DNA from: Candidatus Binatia bacterium
Lineage (GTDB): Bacteria; Desulfobacterota; Binatia; Bin18
Direction: 5' to 3'
Assembly: GCA_025057295.1 (NCBI GenBank)
Contig: JANWXO010000004.1
Coordinates: 1 to 40,982, forward strand
DNA: 40,982 nucleotides
Part shown: positions 1 through 7,952 of the stretch, in pieces
How the letters are laid out: each line of letters starts with the position of its first letter
How positions within the stretch are numbered: position 1 is the first letter of the stretch
Position numbers and translations under genes: made by a program
The notes under the pieces: generated by a model
The model's input: only the letters and a program-made list of their open reading frames with translations
Told to the model about the DNA's origin: nothing
Databases searched by the model: none

Positions 1-2719
1 TCTCCGCCGCAGTTTCCAGGCATGTCGCGTACCATCGCGTTACTTTGTCTCGAAGCCGTTCATCCGACCTGAGGCGTTCGAGGGGAGCCTCAGCAGGTAT
101 GGCATCGGAGAGTAAATTCTTCCACTCTCCCACGGTCAGTTGTTCCATTCGGGTGCGGAGACCGACCGGGTTGACAAGCCAGTCGCGGACGGCGTCCTTG
201 TCGTTTTCAAAGACATCGAGGTCTACGACGGGCAGGAGATCCCCTATGGCTTGCTCGGTTTTCTTCTCTGGCAGCCAAAGTTTGGCGAGAGGTATGTTTT
301 CTTTTCTTCCACCCCGCGTTGGCAGGCGTAGGAGCTCGCGGATTTCCCACCACCACTTCGCATCTATCTGCCATGGCCTATCGTATTGTTCTCGGCTTAA
401 CCTTCCCTCGGCACGAATTTTGGCACGGCAGCAGTAGTAGGTCTCCCAGTTCTTCGCTATCAAACGAATAAGCAAGGGAGCATGGGCGCTGTCGATATCC
501 TTTATCGCAAGATGGTCCAGGGTAGAGACTGCCTCAACTTTGCTGACCCTTCGACCCGAAGGATCTTTTTCTTTGTCCAGATATCCCTTCCACTGGTCAC
601 ATCCTTGTGGTAATTGCCCCAACGCGGTGTTTCTCGACTGCTCCACAATCCTTGGACACTCAGCAACACCAAGCCACTTCAAGACCCCGCGCAACTTTTC
701 AGCATCGCCAAGCTTCTCATCTCTTGCAACCCACGGTACTCCTCGGATGCCATCATAGAGCTTAGCAAGCAAATCGTTTCCCCATTCGCAGCCGAAGTAA
801 GCTTTACCAGCCTCTGTCCAGGTTGCTCCGCCCGCCTGTTGCGCAAGCGGCACGGGACACCGCTTGAGCTCGTCTGTGACTTTAACCGTCTCATACCAAT
901 CCTGCTCCAAAATGAAACGTAGAAAGCGCTGCGGATCGCCTTGTTTGTCTGCCCAGTAGTTCGCAATCGCTTGACCGACAGCACGCTGAATAACATCCAC
1001 TCCAGGTTCCTTAATTCCCAGCTCTTCGACAAGCTTCTTAACCGAATCCCTCTGCCTCGCTTCACTTTGGATTCGGTCGCGGAACCAGTCCTCCACGAAG
1101 GTCAGCGGCAGCCAATCGGGCAGATTGCCTACAGCAGCATTGGGCTTCCACGTTACAATGCGATCGACAAGGTCGGATGGTTGCAAAAGCCGGTTGCCAA
1201 CAGGAATTATTGGCAAGTTTTTCGCTTGTTCTACTCGCTTCTTGTGTTCTTCGCCATATGGTTTCGCGCCTACCCAAGCAGCAAGCCACTCCCAACAAGT
1301 CCAGACCCATTGTGTATCGCCGGCGAGCGAGTCTGCATTCTCGGCGATAGCCGCCATCAAGGCTTGATCCCGGATTTGCTCGCAGTTCAATGCTTCAAGT
1401 GCCGTGCATGCCTCCTTGTCGTCATCGAACGAGGGGTGCAGCAGTCGATCACGGACACTTGTAGCCTTGAGCAAGGTGCTCGCCAAGTCGGCACGGACGC
1501 TGAAGGAAATAAATTTAGCCTCGCGAACGGTGAGCCGTTTCTGACCTTCGACGTCAGCAAGTCGCAAGCCTGCTCTTGCTTTTGCAGCTATGCGCTGCCA
1601 GAGGTCATCGGCAACCGGATGGGATGCTCTGTCGCCGAACGGAACAAGTAGGGCAGCATGACTGCTCGGGGATGCTGGGCAGTATGAATCGTCGACGAAG
1701 TTGCAGACATGACACGCGAGCCTGTCGGCGACCCACTCATTAAATGGACTGCTGTCTATCGGTATAATGGCTGTTCGGTCACCCTTCACCAAGAACTCGG
1801 CGTGAAGCAGCAGCCGCACGGGGCCCATCTGCTCCGTGGGATAGAAAACATGGACGGGAAGCCAGTTTGATGTCGGAATGACACAATTGCTTTCAATCGG
1901 AGCAGCGATGAGGAAGCTGACCTGGTGCTCCGACGGCCCCAGTCCCTGCAGCACCTCCTCAGGAGGTGACTCCGTGTGTTTGACTACACGCCACTGAACC
2001 GGAGTCCGTCCTCGGCTGTCGCTTAACGACCAGACACCGTCGCCGGGATTCAGGACCACCTTCAGTCCGGGGGCTGTGATTTCCCGAAGGTGCCGGAAGG
2101 CAAAGAGCGCATGTGGCGGCCACTCCCCCAGCAGTTGCTCTGCCTTCTGCTTGCCCTCAGGAGAAATGCCAGGCAGCCTGACGACCGTTCTGTATTGCGA
2201 AAAATCCCTGAGTTTCGGATCTTGCTGGTGCGCCTCATTCCATGAGATGGGAAACGGAATCCATTGGTAAGGCACATGCTCGTCATTGAGACCATTTTCG
2301 CAGAGCCACGCCCTGGTCTTCGCAAAACTGAACTCGACACCTTCGCCGTCTACCATGAGCACTTGCGGATTTTGAGAAATCTCGTACACCGACTTGAACC
2401 CTACACCTTTACGGCCTATGGTACCGGCAACCTTGTCCGAGAGATCGGTACCGCAGATGGCGCTTATGCTTTCAGGCTTCAGCCCACAACCATTGTCTGC
2501 CACATAGACAGTGTCGTCCTCGACGAGGATCAGGACCTTTGAGGCACGTGCATCATCGCTATTCTGCAAGAGCTCAAAGAGCCATCGTCCGACATGGTCT
2601 TTGGCTGCCCGATCCGCCCCGCGTGCGTCGCGGACTATTTGGTCGGGGTCGGCCTTGTAGACATTAAGGCGTTTGGTTCTGAATTGTTCGATAGCGTCTT
2701 CGAATGGTCTGTCTTTCAT
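1..2719 (-). CDS. Sacsin-like GHKL/HSP90-type ATPase domain protein, partial (C-terminus beyond left edge)
   Basis: Manual minus-strand translation from ATG at 2719 begins MKDRPFEDAIEQFRTKRLNVYKADPDQIVRDARGADRAAKDHVGRWLFELLQNSDDARASKVLILVEDDTVYVADNGCGLKPESISAICGTDLSDKVAGTIGRKGVGFKSVYEI and stays open to base 1. LFELLQNSDDA, DNGCGL and GRKGVGFKSVY match the GHKL N, G1 and G2 boxes of sacsin-like ATPases. Missing from the ORF track because no stop lies in the window. Confidence 0.85.
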   Translation of the reverse strand, partial: MKDRPFEDAIEQFRTKRLNVYKADPDQIVRDARGADRAAKDHVGRWLFELLQNSDDARASKVLILVEDDTVYVADNGCGLKPESISAICGTDLSDKVAGTIGRKGVGFKSVYEISQNPQVLMVDGEGVEFSFAKTRAWLCENGLNDEHVPYQWIPFPISWNEAHQQDPKLRDFSQYRTVVRLPGISPEGKQKAEQLLGEWPPHALFAFRHLREITAPGLKVVLNPGDGVWSLSDSRGRTPVQWRVVKHTESPPEEVLQGLGPSEHQVSFLIAAPIESNCVIPTSNWLPVHVFYPTEQMGPVRLLLHAEFLVKGDRTAIIPIDSSPFNEWVADRLACHVCNFVDDSYCPASPSSHAALLVPFGDRASHPVADDLWQRIAAKARAGLRLADVEGQKRLTVREAKFISFSVRADLASTLLKATSVRDRLLHPSFDDDKEACTALEALNCEQIRDQALMAAIAENADSLAGDTQWVWTCWEWLAAWVGAKPYGEEHKKRVEQAKNLPIIPVGNRLLQPSDLVDRIVTWKPNAAVGNLPDWLPLTFVEDWFRDRIQSEARQRDSVKKLVEELGIKEPGVDVIQRAVGQAIANYWADKQGDPQRFLRFILEQDWYETVKVTDELKRCPVPLAQQAGGATWTEAGKAYFGCEWGNDLLAKLYDGIRGVPWVARDEKLGDAEKLRGVLKWLGVAECPRIVEQSRNTALGQLPQGCDQWKGYLDKEKDPSGRRVSKVEAVSTLDHLAIKDIDSAHAPLLIRLIAKNWETYYCCRAKIRAEGRLSREQYDRPWQIDAKWWWEIRELLRLPTRGGRKENIPLAKLWLPEKKTEQAIGDLLPVVDLDVFENDKDAVRDWLVNPVGLRTRMEQLTVGEWKNLLSDAIPAEAPLERLRSDERLRDKVTRWYATCLETAAE

Positions 2720-2965
2720 GTGCAGAACACGAATTAGGCAACTCTGCAGATTACTCTTTGTAGACGCCGGGTGGCTCTCCTGGTGCATCCATCGCTCTCC
2801 GCTTTCACGGTCTTCTCCGATACCGTTGGCTAGTCTCAACCCCTGATCATGGGGGATCGCCCGCGGCCAGGTCAAGGTGCGCTCGGCGTAAAGACAGTCG
2901 GCGATGCCCAGTTCCAGACCCTGACGGCCGTTATGTGTTCCAGCGCAGATATCCCGTAGAGATCC

Positions 2966-3133
2966 TCATTCGGAGCCGCGTGAGCGGCGTCGGGTGATCT
3001 CCGGTTCTGTGGGAAGGTGCACGGTCCTGATCAGCACCGCGAAGCCACAGACGATGTCGAACTCGTCAGGGTTGAAGGACCGTCCTTGCCGGACCTCCTT
3101 ACGCGGGGCGGAAACTTTGCACCAAGGTTCCAT
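2966..3133 (-). pseudogene. N-terminal stub resembling DUF499-family ATPase (55 aa)
   Basis: Translation MEPWCKVSAPRKEVRQGRSFNPDEFDIVCGFAVLIRTVHLPTEPEITRRRSRGSE*. The first ~28 aa resemble the start of DUF499 proteins (WxxVxxPRxEVREGRSFxPDEFAI, recalled from memory); the rest does not. Confidence 0.5.
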
Positions 3134-3145
3134 GACGATGTCTCT

Positions 3146-3367
3146 CTAGGGTGTCGTTCGATACTCGATCTTGCGGGCATCGGTAACGCGCTTCGACGCG
3201 TCGAGCAGACGTTTCTCCTCGCTGCCCTTCGGGTAGAGAGCGAAGAGCGCGTTGGCGAGCCGGAGAAACTCCGGGCCGCTGACGTGGACGGTCTCCTCTC
3301 GCATCGGCTCGCTGAACAACGAGCCAGTGAGAATCTGTCCTTGACGTAGGAGCTGCTTCTCACTCAT
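3146..3367 (-). pseudogene. Chimeric stub: SNF2/DUF3883-helicase-like N-terminus joined to an unrelated tail (possibly DUF1156-type C-terminus)
   Basis: MSEKQLLRQGQILTGSLFSEPMREETVHVSGPEFLRLANALFALYPKGSEEKRLLDASKRVTDARKIEYRTTP*. GQILTGSLFSEPMRxETV resembles the start of SNF2-type helicases; FLRLANALxALYPKGSEEKRLLDA looks like a different protein's C-terminal region. Confidence 0.45.
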
Positions 3368-3479
3368 CGTGGCGATTTCTTCCGCGGGAGTGTCGTATCT
3401 CGTATGTCCACTTTTTCCTTGCAAGGGCGAGCCGCTGTCGCAGCTCCCGGATGAGCGCGGGGACGTTCTCATTCTTCAC
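3360..3479 (-). pseudogene. Truncated XRE-type helix-turn-helix start (39 aa)
   Basis: GTG start; VKNENVPALIRELRQRLALARKKWTYEIRHSRGRNRHDE*. NVPALIRELRQRLxL is typical of XRE-regulator starts, then similarity stops. Confidence 0.35.
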
Positions 3480-3637
3480 GGCGACACCTCGAACCCTGGC
3501 CTGCGAACGCGCTGGGGACTATCTGGGACGGCATGGGCATCGCTCTCGTAGTCGATACGGTCGTCGTGCACGAACCAGCGCCACACTCCCGGGACCACCT
3601 CGTCAATCTGCTGGGCTATTGCTTTGGGTTCCGACAT
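3476..3637 (-). pseudogene. Truncated MBL-fold-hydrolase-like start (53 aa)
   Basis: MSEPKAIAQQIDEVVPGVWRWFVHDDRIDYESDAHAVPDSPQRVRRPGFEVSP*. VxPGVWRWxVHDDRIDxxSDAxAV resembles MBL-fold protein starts; stop overlaps the next GTG (GTGA). Confidence 0.35.
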
Positions 3638-3645
3638 GATCAGCT

Positions 3646-3888
3646 TTACCCGCCTGCGACCGGCGGGAAAATGCTCACCGCATCCCCGTCAGCCAGCGGA
3701 CGGTCAAACTCGCGGGTCTGCTCGCCGTTGATCAGCACCATCTGTGCCAGCTCCACAGGAATATTGAGCTGACGCAGCAGGGTCGCGAGGGTCGCTCCCT
3801 CGTCGAGGGTCAGGATGGCTTTCCCACCCGAAGCTCCAGAGGGGAGATGCTTACGCAGAGTGGCAAAGAGTTTGACTTCGATTCGCAT
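3646..3888 (-). CDS. MoaD/ThiS-family sulfur carrier protein
   Basis: MRIEVKLFATLRKHLPSG...GDAVSIFPPVAGG*, 80 aa, beta-grasp-like with C-terminal GG; last gene of the AOR operon. Confidence 0.88.
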   Translation of the reverse strand: MRIEVKLFATLRKHLPSGASGGKAILTLDEGATLATLLRQLNIPVELAQMVLINGEQTREFDRPLADGDAVSIFPPVAGG

Positions 3889-3949
3889 CAGATTCTCGTC
3901 TCGTCCAGTCTTGGTCCGTCTGGACAGCCCCATGTGGCCGCCTTGATCC

Positions 3950-3991
3950 TGCGGGCGACCACCTCGGGTCTGCGGGCGACCACCTCGGGTC
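3950..3991. repeat. Perfect 21-bp tandem duplication overlapping a hairpin
   Basis: tgcgggcgaccacctcgggtc occurs at 3950-3970 and 3971-3991; gggcgacc(3974-3981)/ggtcgccc(3988-3995) form a perfect 8-bp stem. Confidence 0.9.
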
Positions 3992-3995
3992 GCCC

Positions 3996-5450
3996 CTACG
4001 TGCTCTTCCCGATCCCCGGTGTCGGGGTGGGTTTCAGCTCAGTGTACCGTGCCGGGCGTGTACCGACCAGCAGCGCGTGTGGAGCTTTGTGCCACGGTGG
4101 CGGCTGCACCCCACCCACGCGATAGGCACGGTCACGCGCGGGAGCGCCAAGCAGCGTCCGCTGAATCAATGTGTTTGCCACGCCACTGCCCACATAGGCA
4201 CGCCGCAGATCGGTCGGATGTGCGCGCACATACTTCGCCCAGGCGCCAAGGGACTGCTTCGTCTGGATCAACCCCTTTGCCATCCCGACATCGTTCAGCA
4301 GGGTGACGTCCTCGCTCGGTCCGACAAACAGGGCGCCCACCAAACGATCGTCTTCCCAGACATATTTGCGATAGAGCGGCCGCGTGGGGTTGTAGACCAC
4401 GGTCACTTCCCGTCCTGCTTCCTGCCAGCGACCAAAGCTGGCACAGTGCAGTTTGAGGACGTCGAGGACGTTCATCAGCAGGCTCCCCGGGTAGCGCACC
4501 TCTCTCCCGGCCATGTTGGCACCCGCAATCCGTCCATGATCTACCGCCGTCGGTTGAATAGCATGGATGGCCGTCCGCAATGGGCCTCCCCCTGGTGCGC
4601 CACTCAACAGGTCGGGACCTGCGGCAACATCCCCAGCGGCGTAAATGCCAGGAATGCTGGTCTGCATACGATCGTCGACGACGACCCCTTCGTCGATGGT
4701 GATCCCGGAGCCGCGCAGAAACTCCACGTTCGGCCGGATCCCCGTGGCCACAATCACCAGATCGGCGGTGAGCGTCGCTCCCGTGCTCAACGCGAGACTC
4801 AGTTTCCCGCTACCGGAACGAGCGATTTCGCGGACGTGACAGCCGGTCTGGAGTACCACCCCGCGGGCACGCAGCCACCCTTCGACCGCTTTTGCCCCTT
4901 GCGCATCGAGCATGCGCGGCAAGACGTGGTCTTCGAGTTCCACGACCGAGAGCTTCCACCCCAGCTTGGCCATGGCGTTGAGGACGATGAAGCCGATAAA
5001 ACCGGCCCCGATGAGGACCGCCTCCGGGGTCCCGTGCCCTTTGGCGATCACCGTGCGGGCATCGTCCAGCGTCCAGAATGTGTATACCCCCTCCTGGTCG
5101 ATCCCTGGGATCGGCGGACGCTGTGGTGAAGCGCCGGTGGCAATGAGGAGCGTATCGAAGGATACCATGCCACCGTCACTGAGGGTGAGCGTGCGTGCCT
5201 GGGTGTCTACTTGTTGCACACGCACCCCCAGGCGCGCTTCCACCCCCTGGCGCGCAAAATAGGCTTGGTCGCCGATCAGCACCTGCCCTTCGGCAATGTC
5301 CCGTGCCAGATAGTAGGGCAATGCCATGCGTGCGTAGGCCGGCTCGTCGGAAATGAGGGTGATCGACGCCGCCTGCCCTGCCAGCACCCGGATGGTTTCC
5401 AGAGCCGCTATCCCGGCCGGCCCGCCACCGATAATGACGTGTCGTGTCAT
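3996..5450 (-). CDS. FAD/NAD(P)-dependent pyridine nucleotide-disulfide oxidoreductase (AorC-like)
   Basis: MTRHVIIGGGPAGIAALETIRVLAG... with GxGxxG FAD motif, second nucleotide-binding motif (VLIGAGFIGFIV) and GIYAAGDVA. Confidence 0.9.
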   Translation of the reverse strand: MTRHVIIGGGPAGIAALETIRVLAGQAASITLISDEPAYARMALPYYLARDIAEGQVLIGDQAYFARQGVEARLGVRVQQVDTQARTLTLSDGGMVSFDTLLIATGASPQRPPIPGIDQEGVYTFWTLDDARTVIAKGHGTPEAVLIGAGFIGFIVLNAMAKLGWKLSVVELEDHVLPRMLDAQGAKAVEGWLRARGVVLQTGCHVREIARSGSGKLSLALSTGATLTADLVIVATGIRPNVEFLRGSGITIDEGVVVDDRMQTSIPGIYAAGDVAAGPDLLSGAPGGGPLRTAIHAIQPTAVDHGRIAGANMAGREVRYPGSLLMNVLDVLKLHCASFGRWQEAGREVTVVYNPTRPLYRKYVWEDDRLVGALFVGPSEDVTLLNDVGMAKGLIQTKQSLGAWAKYVRAHPTDLRRAYVGSGVANTLIQRTLLGAPARDRAYRVGGVQPPPWHKAPHALLVGTRPARYTELKPTPTPGIGKST

Positions 5451-5490
5451 ACGTGCCTCGCTCTGCTCGGGTCTCCAATGCTGCCCCAGG

Positions 5491-7335
5491 TCAGACAAGG
5501 CCGAGCTCTTGCAGCTTCTCCCGCGTGATCCGGCCCTCGGCATCCCACCCGCGCAGGCGGTAGTACTCGGGCAGCATCTCGCCGAGCCTGTTGACCTGCC
5601 CTTTGGCCGGTCCGGACGGCAGCGGCTCTTCCAGAATGCGCCTGGGCAGGGTGTCGTCCTTGCCGGTCAACCCGGCCCGCTCGTTCCACCAGCGCTCCAG
5701 GTTCCAGATGCGTTCGCCGATCTTGAGCAGCTCCTCCAGCGTATACTGCACTCCAGTCGCCGCAACGAGCTGCGGCAGAATCTCTTCCAAACCGATGCCA
5801 AAGGTGAGGAACTGACAGAGACCGGTGGCATCGACCGTCGCCGTGGCGTCTTGAAACAGTTTGGTGAGTTCGGCCTTCCCTTCGGTTGCCCGCGGGTCCA
5901 TCTGGCGTGGCAACCCCAGAATCTCAGCGGCGACGGTATACGCCTTGAGATGACACGCCCCTCGATTGGAGGTCGCGTAGCCGAGGCCCATCCCTTGAAT
6001 GGCCCGAGCCTCGTAGGCGGCAAACTCTTGCCCCTTGACCCCCATGAAGAGCTCCGGTCGCCCAAACTTCTCGGTCATGCGTTTCGAGCCCTCGGCCAGT
6101 TCGTGGCCGAAACCTTCGCGGTACGCCGTCTTCTCCGCCATGACGAGGAGCGCCTCGGCGCTGCCGAAGGTCAGCGGGATCTCGGTCTGTGCCAGCGAGA
6201 TCGCCCCTTTTTCGTACAGCTCCATCGCCGCCGCGACCGTCGCACCAAAACTGATGGCGTCCATGCCAAGCTCGTTGCAGAGCCAGTTGGCCTTGATCAG
6301 GGCATCGAGATCCCCTATCCCACACTGCGCTCCCAGCGCCCACGCCGCCTCATACTCCGGTCCCTCGCCGGCGATCTGCCAATTGTGCGGGTGGGTCGTC
6401 ACCATATACTTTCCCGCCGCCTCGCCCGGCAGAGCCGTCACTCGTCCACAGGCAATCGTACAGGCAAAACAGGCTTTGTTCGCGACCAGGCGGGTTTCGG
6501 TGAGCCGCTCGCCGCTGATCTCCTCGGCCCGCTCGAATACGCTCTGCTGGTGGTTGCGCGTGGGCAGCGCGCCATGTTCGTTGATCACGTTCACCAACAC
6601 TTCGGTGCCGTAAATCGGCAGTCCCTGGGAGGTGACGGGCGACTCGCGCAGCTTCACCTTCATAGCCCAATGGGCTGCGAAAAACGCGTGGGGATCGGCC
6701 AACCGCACGCCTCCGGTCCCGCGCACGGCGATGGCTTTCAACTGCTTCGATCCCATGACAGCCCCTACACCAGAGCGCCCCGCTGCCCGATGGAGGTCGT
6801 TCATAATACAGGCGAACCGCACCAGCTTTTCCCCTGCCGGCCCGATGCTGGCAACGATCGCGTCCGGCACGCCCAGCTCCTGGCGCAGGTGCTCCTCAGC
6901 CTCCCACACCGTTTTGCCCCAGAGATGGCCAGCATCACGGATTTCCACGCGATCATCGTAGATCCACAGGTAACAGGGCGTCGCTGCACGGCCTTCCACG
7001 ATGAGCAGATCGTAGCCGGCTGCCTTGAGCTCCGGTCCCCAATGGCCGCCGGAATTGGAGGTGGTGATCGCGTTCGTCAGCGGCCCCTTGGTGACCACCA
7101 TGTAACGCGCCCCGCAGGAGGCATTGGTGCCGGTCAGCGGTCCGGTGGCAAATATCAACTTGTTCTCTGGGCTCAAAGGATCGATCTGGGGGTCCACTTC
7201 GGCAAAGAGGTACCTGGCCCCCAGCCCTCGGCCCCCGATAAAATCCCGTGCCCACTCCTCCCGCAGCGGCTCTTTGCTGATCTGCCGCGTGGTGAGATTG
7301 ACCCGCAGTAGCGTACCAGTCCAGCCGTACATCAT
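5491..7335 (-). CDS. Tungsten-containing aldehyde:ferredoxin oxidoreductase (AorB-like)
   Basis: MMYGWTGTLLRVNLTTRQISKEPL...FIGGRGLGARYLF...PENKLIFATGPLTGT; CFACTIAC for the Fe-S cluster; DATGLCQF matches the DxxGLC pterin/cluster motif. Confidence 0.95.
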   Translation of the reverse strand: MMYGWTGTLLRVNLTTRQISKEPLREEWARDFIGGRGLGARYLFAEVDPQIDPLSPENKLIFATGPLTGTNASCGARYMVVTKGPLTNAITTSNSGGHWGPELKAAGYDLLIVEGRAATPCYLWIYDDRVEIRDAGHLWGKTVWEAEEHLRQELGVPDAIVASIGPAGEKLVRFACIMNDLHRAAGRSGVGAVMGSKQLKAIAVRGTGGVRLADPHAFFAAHWAMKVKLRESPVTSQGLPIYGTEVLVNVINEHGALPTRNHQQSVFERAEEISGERLTETRLVANKACFACTIACGRVTALPGEAAGKYMVTTHPHNWQIAGEGPEYEAAWALGAQCGIGDLDALIKANWLCNELGMDAISFGATVAAAMELYEKGAISLAQTEIPLTFGSAEALLVMAEKTAYREGFGHELAEGSKRMTEKFGRPELFMGVKGQEFAAYEARAIQGMGLGYATSNRGACHLKAYTVAAEILGLPRQMDPRATEGKAELTKLFQDATATVDATGLCQFLTFGIGLEEILPQLVAATGVQYTLEELLKIGERIWNLERWWNERAGLTGKDDTLPRRILEEPLPSGPAKGQVNRLGEMLPEYYRLRGWDAEGRITREKLQELGLV

Positions 7336-7817
7336 GCGCTGCCTCCTTCCTGTAGGGCCTGCACTCCGGTGCTGACTCGCTGCGCCCAAGACGCGAGCCA
7401 GTCCGGCTGCCCCATCTCCACGTACGCGATCGCCTCGGTGGGACATGCTGTGACACAGGCCGGGTCTCCGCCGCATAGGTCGCACTTGAAGGCTTTGTGC
7501 GTGTCGGGATTGTAGAACACCGTGCCATAGGGGCAGGCGATAGTGCAGACCGCACAGCCCACACAGACACTATCGAGCACGACCTTCGCACCGGTCGCAG
7601 GGTCGAGGGCGATGGCATTGACCGGACAGGCCGTCATGCACCACGCCTCGTCGCACTGGAAACAGGTATAAGGCGCATAGCTCGCCTGCTCATCGAACAC
7701 GTACACCCGGATCACCGAGCGAGAAGGTTGAAAGGTGCCGGTTTGCACGAAAGAACAGGCGAGCTCGCACTGCATGCAGCCCGTACATCTGTCGGGGATA
7801 ATCCGCAGTTGCCTCAT
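7332..7817 (-). CDS. Four-cluster [4Fe-4S] ferredoxin subunit (AorA/DmsB/HycB-like)
   Basis: 161 aa with 16 motif cysteines: CTGCMQCELAC, CFQCDEAWCMTACP, CVGCAVCTIACP, CDLCGGDPACVTACP; overlaps the AOR start. Confidence 0.93.
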   Translation of the reverse strand: MRQLRIIPDRCTGCMQCELACSFVQTGTFQPSRSVIRVYVFDEQASYAPYTCFQCDEAWCMTACPVNAIALDPATGAKVVLDSVCVGCAVCTIACPYGTVFYNPDTHKAFKCDLCGGDPACVTACPTEAIAYVEMGQPDWLASWAQRVSTGVQALQEGGSA

Positions 7818-7855
7818 AAACCTCTTCCTTTCTGCCGCGGAAAGTCTCGTGTTGC

Positions 7856-7938
7856 CCCTTCGACACGCTCAGGAGGGACGGGAGAGCTCGCCCGAGCGCA
7901 AACCCGCTCGCGCCGAGCCTGAGCAGAGTCGAAGGGCG
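7856..7938. repeat. Imperfect inverted repeat (REP-like intergenic hairpin)
   Basis: Left arm cccttcgacacgctcagg and right arm cctgagcagagtcgaaggg, near-perfect reverse complements. Confidence 0.75.
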
Positions 7939-7952
7939 CCCCTTTCCCCTCT

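Noticed and set aside
941-1651. 236-aa plus-strand ORF
   Set aside because: Antisense to the sacsin-like ATPase frame, which has real motifs.
4077-5129. 350-aa plus-strand ORF
   Set aside because: Antisense to the FAD/NAD oxidoreductase; no domain signature.
5353-7311. 652-aa plus-strand ORF
   Set aside because: Antisense to the strongly supported AOR gene; composition-driven shadow ORF in GC-rich DNA without recognisable motifs.
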